A stretch of DNA of 64,000 bases, from positions 3,590 through 67,589 of the forward strand of contig JBNKRV010000067.1 in assembly GCA_050296935.1 (NCBI GenBank), read 5' to 3'. The notes below the pieces were generated by a model that was not told the DNA's origin, made no database searches, and was given only the letters and a program-made list of their open reading frames with translations. The stretch is from Saccharicrinis sp050296935. Lineage in GTDB: Bacteria; Bacteroidota; Bacteroidia; Bacteroidales; Marinilabiliaceae. This document shows positions 37,347-45,991 of the stretch, piece after piece (within the stretch, counting starts at the first letter, position 1; every line of letters begins with the position of its first letter). Position numbers and translations under genes: made by a program.

Positions 37347-37757
37347 ATTCTCAAAAAAATAAAAAATACTACACTTATTTATTTTGCGGTGCCTTGCCAA
37401 ATCGATTGAAAAACAGGAGTTTATTTGCTGTTTTAAAACGAAAACACCCCCCTTTTTTATCGCAATGTAAAAGTAAGGAGGAACAATGTTTTTTTTAATG
37501 ACCTTTATCACCTGAAAAAATGATTTTACGCAGTTTTAATCTTTTTTGCTCTATAAATATGTTAACATATTACATGCGCTTTATTTTTTTGCATATGATG
37601 CAAATACTATTGTTCGGAAGGGTTTTAATAGCGTTAAATAGTTGCCAGAGGTCAGCTGTTTTGTTATATCCCACATAACAATCTTACTATGTAAAAAGTC
37701 ATAAATTAAGTTATTTAGATATTTTAATTTAGCGGCCTTAATTTAATAATTTGAGAT
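37347..37757. other. Divergent regulatory region, oxidoreductase / proline dehydrogenase
   Basis: This 411-bp AT-rich spacer lies between divergent starts. If the longer oxidoreductase frame (start 37511) were used, 246 bp would remain. I found no clear TAnnTTTG box or hairpin. CATATGATGCAAATAC-type words near 37592 could be part of an operator, but nothing firm can be stated. Confidence 0.35.
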
Positions 37758-38669
37758 ATGATTAATAAACTAATTGCATCGTTATTACCATACATGCCAA
37801 AGAAACTCATCTGGGTTTTTTCTAAAAGATACATTGCTGGAGAAACTATTGAGGATGCGATTGCCGCATCTAAAGAACATAATGCTAAAGGCATGATGGT
37901 CACAATAGACATCTTAGGAGAATTTATCAAAACATTAGATGAAGCTGAGAAAAACAGAGATGAGTATCTTGAGCTAATCGATCGAATTGAGAAAGAGAAC
38001 ATTGATGGAAACTATTCTGTAAAGCCAACAATGTTTGGTTTGTTGTTAGACAAAGAGGTTTGTTATCAGTACATTAGAGCGATTGTTGAAAAAGCTGCTT
38101 CTTATAATAACTTTATAAGAATAGACATGGAAGATTCACCTTGTACCACAATTACTATTGAGTTGTACAGGAAAATTAAAGCAGAATTTCCTAAAAATGT
38201 TGGTTTGGTTGTGCAGGCTTATTTGAAAAGAACCTTACAGGATTTAAATGATATGATGGATATGCATTCTGATGAAAATCCATTAAACTATCGGTTGTGT
38301 AAAGGTATTTATGCGGAGCCAGAGGAAATTGCTTACAAAAAATATGATGAAATCAATGAGCATTTTCTGGAAGATTTAGAATTTATGTTTAAGAATGGGG
38401 TTTATCCGGGAATTGCAACACATGATAAGCCATTGGTGAATGGTGCTTACGAATTACTTGAGAAATACAAAGTGCCTAAAGAAATGTATGAATTTCAGAT
38501 GTTATATGGGGTAACTCCCGAATTAAGACAGAGTATTCTTGATAAAGGCCATAGACTGCGTGTTTACGTTCCATACGGCAAACAATGGTTTGGATACTCA
38601 ACCAGAAGGCTGAAGGAGAACCCTAAAATGGCTTCGCATATTATAAAAGCCTTGTTTGTAAGAGGCTAG
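37758..38669 (+). CDS. Proline dehydrogenase (monofunctional)
   Basis: This 303-residue protein has the PRODH TIM-barrel signatures: RYIAGETIEDAI and TIDILGEF near the N-terminus, RIDMEDSPCT in the middle, and EFQMLYGVTPELR, LRVYVPYGKQWFGYSTRRLKENP at the end. It oxidises L-proline to pyrroline-5-carboxylate using FAD, passing electrons to the quinone pool. It lacks the P5C dehydrogenase and DNA-binding parts of PutA, so the second step must be done by another gene not in this window. It diverges from the fused FAD/Fe-S oxidoreductase, which may share its pathway. tRNA-Pro follows, probably by coincidence, from its own promoter. Confidence 0.92.
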   Translation: MINKLIASLLPYMPKKLIWVFSKRYIAGETIEDAIAASKEHNAKGMMVTIDILGEFIKTLDEAEKNRDEYLELIDRIEKENIDGNYSVKPTMFGLLLDKEVCYQYIRAIVEKAASYNNFIRIDMEDSPCTTITIELYRKIKAEFPKNVGLVVQAYLKRTLQDLNDMMDMHSDENPLNYRLCKGIYAEPEEIAYKKYDEINEHFLEDLEFMFKNGVYPGIATHDKPLVNGAYELLEKYKVPKEMYEFQMLYGVTPELRQSILDKGHRLRVYVPYGKQWFGYSTRRLKENPKMASHIIKALFVRG

Positions 38670-38695
38670 AAATATAAAAATATTAAGAGTGCTAC

Positions 38696-38726
38696 TTGGC
38701 TAATTAAAAGCAAAGTTGTACTTTTG
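38696..38726 (+). promoter_or_regulatory. tRNA-Pro promoter (TTGG-N19-TACTTTTG)
   Basis: TTGG (38696-38699), 19 nt, and TACTTTTG (38719-38726) match the Bacteroidota -33/-7 consensus; the mature tRNA begins 9 bp further on. The fit of both boxes and the position make this one of the best promoters in the window. Confidence 0.7.
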
Positions 38727-38735
38727 CAGCCAGTT

Positions 38736-38809
38736 CGGGGTGTGGCGCAGTTGGCTAGCGTACTTGCATGGGGTGCAAGGGGTCGGAAGTTCGAGTCTTC
38801 TCACCCCGA
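38736..38809 (+). tRNA. tRNA-Pro (anticodon GGG)
   Basis: A 74-nt cloverleaf: acceptor CGGGGTG pairs with CACCCCG, the D arm contains GTTGGCTAG, anticodon stem CTTGC/GCAAG encloses the loop ATGGGGT (anticodon GGG, with G37 as in other proline tRNAs), and the T arm has GTTCGAGTC. CCA is not encoded, as is usual in this phylum. It reads CCC/CCU proline codons. Confidence 0.92.
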
Positions 38810-38816
38810 CAAAGAG

Positions 38817-38854
38817 AAGGGCTTGGTAAACAGTGGTTTATTGAGCCCTTTTGA
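38817..38854 (+). terminator. Terminator of the tRNA-Pro unit
   Basis: AAGGGCT (38817-38823) pairs with AGCCCTT (38844-38850) and TTGATTT follows. It is placed 8 bp after the tRNA, so the tRNA is likely a single-gene unit. Confidence 0.55.
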
Positions 38855-38874
38855 TTTAACAGTAAATATAATTA

Positions 38875-39264
38875 ATGGACGACAATCTTGAATATTGCCT
38901 TTTACTTAGAAATACCGGACTAACATCAGAGCAAATTAAATTGATATTAGCTGAACAAAAATTAACAGGGCCCGATTTACATTATCTACTGGTCGTTTCT
39001 GATGCAATTTATATAGAGCAGTTAATCGCCAAGAAAAACGAAAAATCTGAAAAAGTAAAACCCCGATTATTTTTCAAGACGATAATTCTGTTTATCTCAT
39101 TATTTTTCTTGCTGAATGTATTTTTTGGAGCTGCAAGAGTAAGTCTTATTCTACTAATACTATTTTGGGCTGCTTTACGATCAACTGCAATTTTAAGTAA
39201 TGGAAAGAAAAGGCAAACATCGAATTCGAGGTTTAATAAGTGGAGAAATAATTGGCAAACATAG
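38875..39264 (+). CDS. Small hypothetical membrane protein
   Basis: This is a 129-residue protein I do not recognise. Residues 1-60 are soluble and helical (DDNLEYCLLLRNTGLTSEQIKLI), like a small helix-turn-helix or UBA-like bundle. Two adjacent hydrophobic helices follow at about 65-83 and 86-105. The tail is basic (KKRQTSNSRFNKWRNNW). It stands alone after the tRNA terminator, with the next gene on the opposite strand. Start ATG at 38875 is preceded by an AT-rich stretch without Shine-Dalgarno, normal for this genome. Codon use looks like its neighbours, so it is probably a real gene. Confidence 0.6.
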   Translation: MDDNLEYCLLLRNTGLTSEQIKLILAEQKLTGPDLHYLLVVSDAIYIEQLIAKKNEKSEKVKPRLFFKTIILFISLFFLLNVFFGAARVSLILLILFWAALRSTAILSNGKKRQTSNSRFNKWRNNWQT

Positions 39265-39448
39265 TTTGTTTTATACTGCCTCCTGCTTTTGTATAAGCCT
39301 TGAGCCTAACCAGGCCAATCCTTTAACCTGATTCAAAAAGACATCTTGTAACTATCAGGTTTACACTTGGTACAATGTTAAAGCAATTGATATATTGCGC
39401 GATGCACTTTGAGTCCTAAAACCTGATAAATCTTCCTTACTTTTTAAA

Positions 39449-39895
39449 TTATTTACCTAAAATTTTCTTCATTGTCGGAATCACCATTTCCCATCCTTGC
39501 TCCGATTCCTCAAATCTTTTCTCTGCATTATCTGCATCTTTAAAATCTCCTTGCGTGATGATAAGCAGGCATCCTTTCTCTTCAGGAATGATTTCGTAAG
39601 TTAGATTCACATAATTTCTTGGTATATCTTCAATTCCCATGTTGGGATCAAACATTGAAAAGGTTACTTTTTCACCTTCTTCATATTCCAGAACTTTGCC
39701 TTTTACATAAACAACGTCCTTTCCGTCTTCTGTTTTTCCTTTCCAGTTAACAGAACTGCCAATTTTCCAGTCAGAAACCACTTCGCAGCCGAACATGTAT
39801 TGTCTGGTCATTTCGGGGTTAACTAATAAGTTCCACACTTTAGCTGTTTTAGCTTTAAACTCTACTTTTCTTGTAATAATCATTGATTTACTCAT
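39449..39895 (-). CDS. SRPBCC / AHSA1-like domain protein
   Basis: This 148-residue single-domain protein has the SRPBCC (START/Bet v1-like) pattern: VEFKAKTAKVWNLLVNPEMTRQYMFGCEVVSDWKIGSSVNWKG at the N-terminus, a central beta sheet and a long C-terminal helix (FEESEQGWEMVIPTMKKIL). The AHSA1/polyketide-cyclase-like family binds small hydrophobic ligands or acts as a co-chaperone; here the ligand is unknown. It follows the AraC-type regulator by 47 bp on the same strand, so the two probably form an operon in which the SRPBCC protein is the regulated product. Confidence 0.85.
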   Translation of the reverse strand: MSKSMIITRKVEFKAKTAKVWNLLVNPEMTRQYMFGCEVVSDWKIGSSVNWKGKTEDGKDVVYVKGKVLEYEEGEKVTFSMFDPNMGIEDIPRNYVNLTYEIIPEEKGCLLIITQGDFKDADNAEKRFEESEQGWEMVIPTMKKILGK

Positions 39896-39942
39896 CTTTT
39901 GTTGAATTTAAATTACAAGGACAAAGATGCAGCTTCGTGATT

Positions 39943-40842
39943 TTATTTGATTGTATAATCGGGATTTTCTCTTACAGTATTGGGAGTGATTCCAAATTCT
40001 TTTTTAAAAGCATTAGAGAAATGCTGGGGCGAGCTGTAACCTGATTCATAAGCTATCTCTTTTGCCGATTTGTCTGTTCCTAATAGCAGTTTCTTAGCCA
40101 GGTTCATTCTGTTTGTATGAATGTACCCAAAAACAGTTGTTCCAAAAAGCTCCTTAAATCCTTTTTTTAATTTGTATTCGTTAATACCAATTAAATTGGA
40201 TAATTCAGCAATGGTTGGCGGATCTTCTATTCTGGAAGTGAGTAATTCTTTGGCATCAATCAGCTTGCTTTTGTCTTTCTTGCTTTTAATAAAGAGGTGC
40301 TTTTCTTGCTGGTCATAAAGGTCTGCTTGCAAAACAAGCAATTCAATACTTTTCGAAAGTAAAAACAAATTCCTTAATTTCTGCTTATATGGGCAATCCA
40401 GAATTTCCTGAATAACTTGTTGAATTTTAATATTATTGGTTTTCCATTGATTGGATAAGATGGTGTTTTTTTTGCTCAATACCTTATCGACAAACCTTTT
40501 CAGTGGCTCATTTCCGTTTTGGACAATTTCAATAAAATAATTCGTTGTAAAATTAACACCAAAGGTTTCAATTCTTTTGCTTTTGTTTTCAACTTCAATA
40601 TCAAGTCCATCAGTATACATAATGTTATTGTGATGCCCCGAAAGCTCGAACGATTGCCCCAACTGACTATAGTTAAAGCGATAACTTCCCCGAAGCCCAA
40701 AATGCAGCCTTACAAATTCAGAATCGTTTTCGAAAGTAGTTTTTCCAAAGGATTTATAATCAAGTATATTATGAGAAATGAAAATTTTATCTAATTCCCA
40801 CGATTTGGATGTTCTGTTTTCAACGATATTGTTTTTATGCAT
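39943..40842 (-). CDS. AraC-family transcriptional regulator
   Basis: This 299-residue protein has an N-terminal ligand-binding-like domain (about 1-190) and a C-terminal double HTH of the AraC/XylS type (about 195-290). The first HTH includes IAELSNLIGINEYKLKKGFK and the second contains AKEIAYESGYSSPQHFSNAFKKEFG, an almost canonical match. It sits immediately upstream of the SRPBCC gene (47-bp gap) and probably regulates that operon. Its own upstream region (40843-41007) showed no clear promoter. Confidence 0.9.
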   Translation of the reverse strand: MHKNNIVENRTSKSWELDKIFISHNILDYKSFGKTTFENDSEFVRLHFGLRGSYRFNYSQLGQSFELSGHHNNIMYTDGLDIEVENKSKRIETFGVNFTTNYFIEIVQNGNEPLKRFVDKVLSKKNTILSNQWKTNNIKIQQVIQEILDCPYKQKLRNLFLLSKSIELLVLQADLYDQQEKHLFIKSKKDKSKLIDAKELLTSRIEDPPTIAELSNLIGINEYKLKKGFKELFGTTVFGYIHTNRMNLAKKLLLGTDKSAKEIAYESGYSSPQHFSNAFKKEFGITPNTVRENPDYTIK

Positions 40843-41007
40843 TTGTTATTTTGCTAGAACTGCCTTTGGTAAATTTTGAGGAGCAAAAGTAATAAACTTT
40901 TATTTTGTGATTAGCTAATAATTTGTTGCTGTTTAATCTGTAACTCAATGGAGTAAATCATCCAATAGATTCTATAGCTATTCGCTTTACAATTTTCCAC
41001 TATGTTT

Positions 41008-41385
41008 TCAGCCAAACAAGCTATAAAAAAGAATGACAAGTACAATTGATGTTACAACTACATATATCCAATCTTTTTTAATAAAAAAGTCGACTAACGA
41101 TAAGAGGACTCTCATCACAGGTGTGGCAATTAGAATAAGAAGACCAAACTGAATAATGGCCCTGCTTTTGAGCACAAATGCTTTCTGAATAATTGCAAGT
41201 GCGTTTCGCAGCCCTGGTGGTTCACTATTGAATGTATCGTAGGAGAAAACAATATCGGGATGTTGTATAAAGAAAAGGACGCCTCCAATAATTGTGACTG
41301 CAGCAGCAGTTAAAACACCACTGCGCAACAGTTTGCTGACAAGTAGCCTTAAATCATGATCAATATTATTATTCTTTTCATCCAT
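41008..41385 (-). CDS. DUF1634 membrane protein, partner of TauE/SafE
   Basis: This 125-residue integral membrane protein has three hydrophobic helices (about 21-42, 75-95 and 103-123), with HDLRLLVSKLLRSGVLTAAAV at the start as in the DUF1634 family. Genes of this family commonly accompany TauE/SafE exporters. Here it follows one by 10 bp on the same strand, so both are translated from one mRNA. Its role is unknown; an accessory subunit or stabiliser of the exporter is inference from context. Confidence 0.82.
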   Translation of the reverse strand: MDEKNNNIDHDLRLLVSKLLRSGVLTAAAVTIIGGVLFFIQHPDIVFSYDTFNSEPPGLRNALAIIQKAFVLKSRAIIQFGLLILIATPVMRVLLSLVDFFIKKDWIYVVVTSIVLVILFYSLFG

Positions 41386-41395
41386 ATTTTAACTT

Positions 41396-42241
41396 CTATT
41401 TTGCGGGATAAAGTCCGCTATGAATCATTTCAAGTGCCAGCAGGGAGATAACAATGGCAAAAATAATGCGCAATGTTTTTGTTTTTGATTTCATCAGTGT
41501 TTTAGCCCCAATAAGCGAACCTGCAAGTACGCCCAGTACAACCGGCATAGAAAGTACCGGATCGATGTACCCTCTGGTAAGATACACTCCTGCACTTGCA
41601 GCGGCAGTAACGCCAATCATAAAATTGCTGGTGGCAGTAGATACTTTAAAAGGCAATTTCATAATCGAGTCCATTGCAATTACCTTAAACGCCCCTGAGC
41701 CTATTCCCAAGAGACCAGACAAGATACCTGCCAGTGCCATCATAAGATAACCCCATACAATGTTATGAGCTTCGTAAGCAACTTTCCCCTTATCTGATTG
41801 ATAATCACCTTTAAGTTGAAGTCTGTGTGCAAGTTTGCTTGTTTTTTTGTCAGGTCTCTTCGTAGGCAATATTTCTTCTTTCCTATTTCGGAATGAAATA
41901 ACGCCTGAATACAACAAAACCATTCCAAAAAGAATCATTAACGAATAGGTGGGAAGTATTACTGCCAGGGCTGCACCACCAATTGCACCAATAGTTGTAG
42001 CTGTTTCAAGGAACATTCCAATTTTAATGTTTGTGATTCCCTCTTTTACGTAGGTCGCAGCGGCGCCCGAAGAGGTGGCAATTACTGCTATTAGTGATGT
42101 TCCTATAGCGTACTTGATATCTGCGTTCATGCCAATAGTTAGTAATGGAACAATGATTACTCCACCCCCAAGCCCTGTTAATGAACCTAAAAAACCGGCA
42201 ACAAATGCTCCTACAAATAATATGGCGATAAATATTCCCAT
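41396..42241 (-). CDS. TauE/SafE-family sulfite/anion exporter
   Basis: This 281-residue protein has about eight membrane helices in two homologous halves. Each half starts with the family signature: GFLGSLTGLGGGVIIVPLL near the N-terminus and AGILSGLLGIGSGAFKVIAM in the second half. The family moves sulfite, sulfoacetate or related organosulfur anions out of, or into, the cell. The substrate here is not known. It is the first gene of a two-gene unit with the DUF1634 protein. Confidence 0.9.
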   Translation of the reverse strand: MGIFIAILFVGAFVAGFLGSLTGLGGGVIIVPLLTIGMNADIKYAIGTSLIAVIATSSGAAATYVKEGITNIKIGMFLETATTIGAIGGAALAVILPTYSLMILFGMVLLYSGVISFRNRKEEILPTKRPDKKTSKLAHRLQLKGDYQSDKGKVAYEAHNIVWGYLMMALAGILSGLLGIGSGAFKVIAMDSIMKLPFKVSTATSNFMIGVTAAASAGVYLTRGYIDPVLSMPVVLGVLAGSLIGAKTLMKSKTKTLRIIFAIVISLLALEMIHSGLYPAK

Positions 42242-42718
42242 TTACTATTTTTAAAGTTAGTTATAATCTGGGAATCTTACTAAGAGAATGCAGAAACAAG
42301 CTCGCCAAAATTAAATAGAAAGTTTACTTAGAGCTTTGTAGGTCCCTGGGTTAGAACAGTATGCGTTTTTCTGTTGTTTTGAAAATCAATCAATTACAAG
42401 TTTTCTTTAAAGAGGAGCCAAATTCTTGCTAATGTTACCGGAATGGCAAGAAGACTTGCTAAATTCAATAGGTTGTTATCATAACAAAAGTTATGCGATT
42501 CTAAACTTATGGCATAGGTTAAATTGTAAACCTTGTAATTCGTCTATGTTGACCGGTTTTTCTTTTAAAGTCATATTTGGGTATTATAAAGAAGTATATA
42601 TGTTATTCAACATCAATTTGTTGCTATTCATAAAATTTCAGGGCTATTTATATACATACTCCAAATAACGAATGCTAAATTTCGTTTTAAGAGACAAACC
42701 AAAAAAAATAAAAAAACT
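42242..42718. other. Intergenic, no gene supported
   Basis: This 477-bp AT-rich spacer separates the exporter start from the repeat lipoprotein on the other strand. An 80-codon frame (42426-42668) lacks a recognisable domain and a promoter, and is probably chance. The region should hold promoters for both flanking genes, but no TAnnTTTG with a -33 partner was found. Confidence 0.35.
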
Positions 42719-44560
42719 ATGAAAACTTTAGAGAATTTTTATCAAAAAAAATTTAAAGGTAATTTTAAAATCACAATTGCATTAGTCTTTGGTGTAGTAT
42801 TAAGCTTTCTACTTTCCTCTTGTGAAGAAAAAACAGATGTAACAGGTTGCGATGCAACGTATTCTAATCCGGTAATAAATTTCGATCATGTTGATGACGA
42901 AGGCAGAGTGTATATACCAGTATCTAATTGGTCTGATTATCCGGATCAATTATTTGAAGCGGCCCCGGATTTGCCAGCCTGTGGGCAAAACACAAATTCA
43001 TCACGAACCTGGGTTGACATTTATGATGCACTTACAGATACTCGAATTTACGGCTTTTGTGCATTGAGCCAGAATGAAGATCTTCAGGATATATGGGTCT
43101 TGCCTGGTGAAGATGTGGATAGTGTTTATATTATCATAAACGATCGTAAATGCGGCAAAACCTATCAGTCAAATACAATCTCTTTTGATGGTTGTTCAGA
43201 TCTGGCAACTCCGGTAATAGAGTTTGACCATAAGGATGCTGAAGGAAGAGTTTATATTCCTGTAACAAATTGGGAAGATTATCCTGATGAGATATTTGCA
43301 GCGGCCCCGGATTTACCTGCTTGTGGTCAAAATGCAAATTCATCACGAACCTGGGTAGATATTTATGATGCACTTACAGATACTCGAATTTACGGCTTTT
43401 GTGCGTTGAGCCAGAATGAAGATCTTCAGGATATATGGGTCTTGCCTGGTGAAGATGTGGATAGTATTTATATTATCATAAACGATCGTAAATGCGGCAA
43501 AACCTATCAGTCAAATACAATTTCTTTTAATGGTTGTTCAGATCTGGCAACTCCGGTAATAGAGTTTGACCATAAGGATGCTGAAGGAAGAGTTTATATC
43601 CCAGTAACCAATTGGGAAGACTATCCTGATGAAATATTTGCAGCAGCTCCGGATTTACCAGCTTGTGGCCAAAATGCAAATTCATCAAGAACATGGGTTG
43701 ACATTTATGATGCATACACGGATACCAAAATTTATGGCTTCTGTGCATTGGGTGATAACGAAGAGCTTCAGGATATATGGGTCTTGCCAGGTGAAGATGT
43801 AGATAGTGTTTACATTATTATAAACGATCGTAGATGCGGCAAAACTTATCAGTCTAATACTGTTCCTTTTTATAGTTGTTCGGATCTTGCAACTCCAGAA
43901 ATAACATTTGACAATATTGATGTTGACGGAAGAGTTTATATCCCGGTGACCAATTGGGAAGATTATCCTGATGAAATATTTGAAGCAGCCCCGGATTTGC
44001 CAGCTTGTGGTCAAAATACAAATTCGTCACGAACCTGGGTGGATATATATGATGCCGATACCGATACCCGCATTTATGGATTCTGTGCATTGGGTGATAA
44101 CGAAGATCTTCAGGGAATATGGTTCTCACCTGGCAATACAGAAGGAAATGTGTATATTATTATCAATGATCGCAGGTGCGAAAAAACTTACAAGTCAAAT
44201 ACAATTGCTTATGGCGAATGTGTTAATACACATCCTAATCCAGTAATTGAATATGATCATACAGATGGAGACGGAAGGGTTTATATTCCTGTAACCAATT
44301 GGGCTGATTATCCTAATCGTATGTTCAGAGAAGCACCTGAATTGCCTGCATGTGGATTAAACACCAGTGCATCGAGAACATGGGTAGATATTTATAATGC
44401 TGATACCGATGCTCGGATTTATGGCTTCTGTGCTTTGGGGCAAAATAGCAACTTACAGGGAATTTGGTTTATGCCCCCTGCAGGAAACCCTCCTGTTTAT
44501 ATAATTATGCACGATCGTACTTGTGATACGGACTATAAATCAAACACTATTAGCTACTAA
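42719..44560 (+). CDS. Lipoprotein with five tandem ~114-residue repeats
   Basis: This is a 613-residue lipoprotein (signal ..FLLSSC, Cys about 35). The rest is five copies of one domain of 113-116 residues. Each contains GRVYIPVTNW.DYPD, a Cys in LPACGQN, SRTWVDIYDA.TDTRIYGFC, IWVLPGEDVDSVYIIINDR and a third Cys in RKCGKTYQSNT. Copies 1-3 are nearly identical even at the DNA level, copies 4-5 more diverged, so the array grew by recent duplication. The four conserved Cys per unit (including the GCSD linker) could form disulphides. I do not know this domain by name; exposure on the outer membrane is inferred from the lipobox. Confidence 0.88.
   Translation: MKTLENFYQKKFKGNFKITIALVFGVVLSFLLSSCEEKTDVTGCDATYSNPVINFDHVDDEGRVYIPVSNWSDYPDQLFEAAPDLPACGQNTNSSRTWVDIYDALTDTRIYGFCALSQNEDLQDIWVLPGEDVDSVYIIINDRKCGKTYQSNTISFDGCSDLATPVIEFDHKDAEGRVYIPVTNWEDYPDEIFAAAPDLPACGQNANSSRTWVDIYDALTDTRIYGFCALSQNEDLQDIWVLPGEDVDSIYIIINDRKCGKTYQSNTISFNGCSDLATPVIEFDHKDAEGRVYIPVTNWEDYPDEIFAAAPDLPACGQNANSSRTWVDIYDAYTDTKIYGFCALGDNEELQDIWVLPGEDVDSVYIIINDRRCGKTYQSNTVPFYSCSDLATPEITFDNIDVDGRVYIPVTNWEDYPDEIFEAAPDLPACGQNTNSSRTWVDIYDADTDTRIYGFCALGDNEDLQGIWFSPGNTEGNVYIIINDRRCEKTYKSNTIAYGECVNTHPNPVIEYDHTDGDGRVYIPVTNWADYPNRMFREAPELPACGLNTSASRTWVDIYNADTDARIYGFCALGQNSNLQGIWFMPPAGNPPVYIIMHDRTCDTDYKSNTISY
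42860..44557 (+). repeat. Five-fold coding tandem repeat (~342 bp unit)
   Basis: Unit starts lie near 42866, 43207, 43549, 43888 and 44236, giving spacings of about 341, 342, 339 and 348 bp. Long stretches of units 1, 2 and 3 are identical at the DNA level, so copy-number change by recombination is likely. Confidence 0.85.
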
Positions 44561-44589
44561 TAGTTGACTAACATATTTGGGTTTATATA

Positions 44590-44737
44590 GGGGCTGTATC
44601 AAAAGTCTAATTCAATGCAATTTTACTTTCATTTCAACAACAAAAGAGCGTATTTCAATAAGATTGAAAGCAGATTGATTGGATTGATGCAAGATTGAAA
44701 GAAAAATTTATCGCAAAACTAGTTTTGATACAGCCCC
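44590..44737. mobile_element. MITE-like element 3 (inverted orientation)
   Basis: This is a 148-bp element with GGGGCTGTATCAAAA / TTTTGATACAGCCCC ends, oriented opposite to copies 2, 4 and 5. It starts 30 bp after the stop of the five-repeat lipoprotein gene. It has no coding capacity and no obvious target-site duplication. Confidence 0.75.
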
Positions 44738-44977
44738 TTTGTGTTTTTGATTTATATGGCAATTTATTTAAGCAGGCCGAAAATTGAATATTTCCTTCTT
44801 TAAATAGTTTGATGAATTTTTAACTTAGCGGTGTGTCGTAATACCTGGAACATTCAATTCGATTTGCTTTATTTAAATGTTAACGGATTAATCTATATTT
44901 CTGTATGTGAGTTTGAAATCAATTGATAGACAAATAGTTGTGTCGTTTTTAAATTTTCATTTTTACCTTTGTAAAAT

Positions 44978-45859
44978 TCAGCTTTTGGTAGTAGCTTTTT
45001 TCATTTTACCAAATCTGTTTTTAAATGAACAATGCTGACAAAGTTTCTCAACCACTACGCCATTTATAAAACCATCTCTCATACTAGTAAATCTATCACC
45101 GTTGAGAATATCCTCCAATAATTCTTCCTTTACATTTCCTAAAACAATCGTTGCATTTTTGTCTAAACAACAAGGGACAACACTGCCACTAGCATGGATG
45201 CCTATATGATCGACAGTGCCATAGCAACGGCCTTGTGTTCCTTTATTTGGTAATGAAAAAGAGGGCCATTCAAATCGGGAATCAATATTTAGATAAAGTC
45301 TGTTCCAAAGTTTTTTCGACTTAATTGCTCCAACTTCTATATTTCTATTAATTGTTATTTTAAAATAAGATTCAATTCTGGTAAATATATCTTCATTATC
45401 AGAATCATTGCTATCCTGATTCCACAATCTGAAGTTTGTGTAAAGCTCTGGTCTGTTTTCATGAGCTGATTTTACAAATTCAAATATTGGCAACAGATAG
45501 GGTTCAATATCCTTATCCGAAAAATTGTCTTTGAAAACATGCAATGAGAAATTTATTTGCCTGATACTTTCTGAGTTGATTAGGTCATTTTTATATCTGT
45601 CGATTAATACTCCGTTGGTTGTTAAATCGATTTTTGCCTTATGCTTTTTGCAGATATCTAAAATCTTTAAAAACTGAGGATGAGCAAGTGGTTCTCCTAA
45701 CAAATGCAAATAGATTTTTTCTGTAAATGGAACTACTTGTTGAAGGATGTTTTCAAATTCTACAAGGTTCATTATCTCCTTTTTTATTCCAGTTTCATGA
45801 CAGAAAGAGCATTGTAAATTGCAGATATTTGATATTTCCAGATATACTTTTTTAAACAT
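44978..45859 (-). CDS. Radical SAM / SPASM-type protein
   Basis: This 293-residue protein starts with the radical SAM cluster C13xxxC17xxC20 (ICNLQCSFC), followed by LHLLGEPLAHP and TTNGVLI barrel motifs. The C-terminal third has Cys residues in GRCYG, VVPCCLD and LCQHCSF, consistent with a SPASM/Twitch auxiliary Fe-S domain. It would generate a 5'-deoxyadenosyl radical to modify a peptide or other substrate. No precursor peptide gene is seen adjacent, though a very short one could be missed. Its leader is homologous to that of alkaline phosphatase (24016-24150), an unexpected link. Confidence 0.88.
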   Translation of the reverse strand: MFKKVYLEISNICNLQCSFCHETGIKKEIMNLVEFENILQQVVPFTEKIYLHLLGEPLAHPQFLKILDICKKHKAKIDLTTNGVLIDRYKNDLINSESIRQINFSLHVFKDNFSDKDIEPYLLPIFEFVKSAHENRPELYTNFRLWNQDSNDSDNEDIFTRIESYFKITINRNIEVGAIKSKKLWNRLYLNIDSRFEWPSFSLPNKGTQGRCYGTVDHIGIHASGSVVPCCLDKNATIVLGNVKEELLEDILNGDRFTSMRDGFINGVVVEKLCQHCSFKNRFGKMKKATTKS

Positions 45860-45991
45860 TCATCTATTTATTTTTGTTGTTTTTTACTTGCCAGATGTAA
45901 CATACACCAGACTTAACTCATAGCAAGCAGACAGTTTTTTCGAATAATCATTTATGTGTGTGATTAAGAAAAATCATGGGGCATTTTATTA
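45860..45991 (-). promoter_or_regulatory. Leader of radical SAM gene, homologous to 24016-24150
   Basis: The entire gap between the radical SAM start and the stop of the next gene aligns with the alkaline phosphatase leader. The aligned ATG corresponds here to 45861-45863, 4 bp before the annotated start and in another frame (ATGAATG). The far end carries AATCAT, GTGTGTGATTAA and AATCATGG. Confidence 0.6.

Noticed and set aside
37347..37511. 55-codon N-terminal extension of the fused oxidoreductase
   Set aside because: The extension (ending ..KINKCSIFYFFEN) does not look like part of any domain; the 2Fe-2S domain begins directly after the ATG at 37346.
42426..42668. 80-codon plus-strand frame before the repeat lipoprotein
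   Set aside because: No domain, no promoter, odd composition, and located where two promoters are expected.
42860..44557. CRISPR-like array
   Set aside because: The repeats are 342 bp, coding and in frame, without spacers. It is a protein repeat. No CRISPR array was seen in the window.
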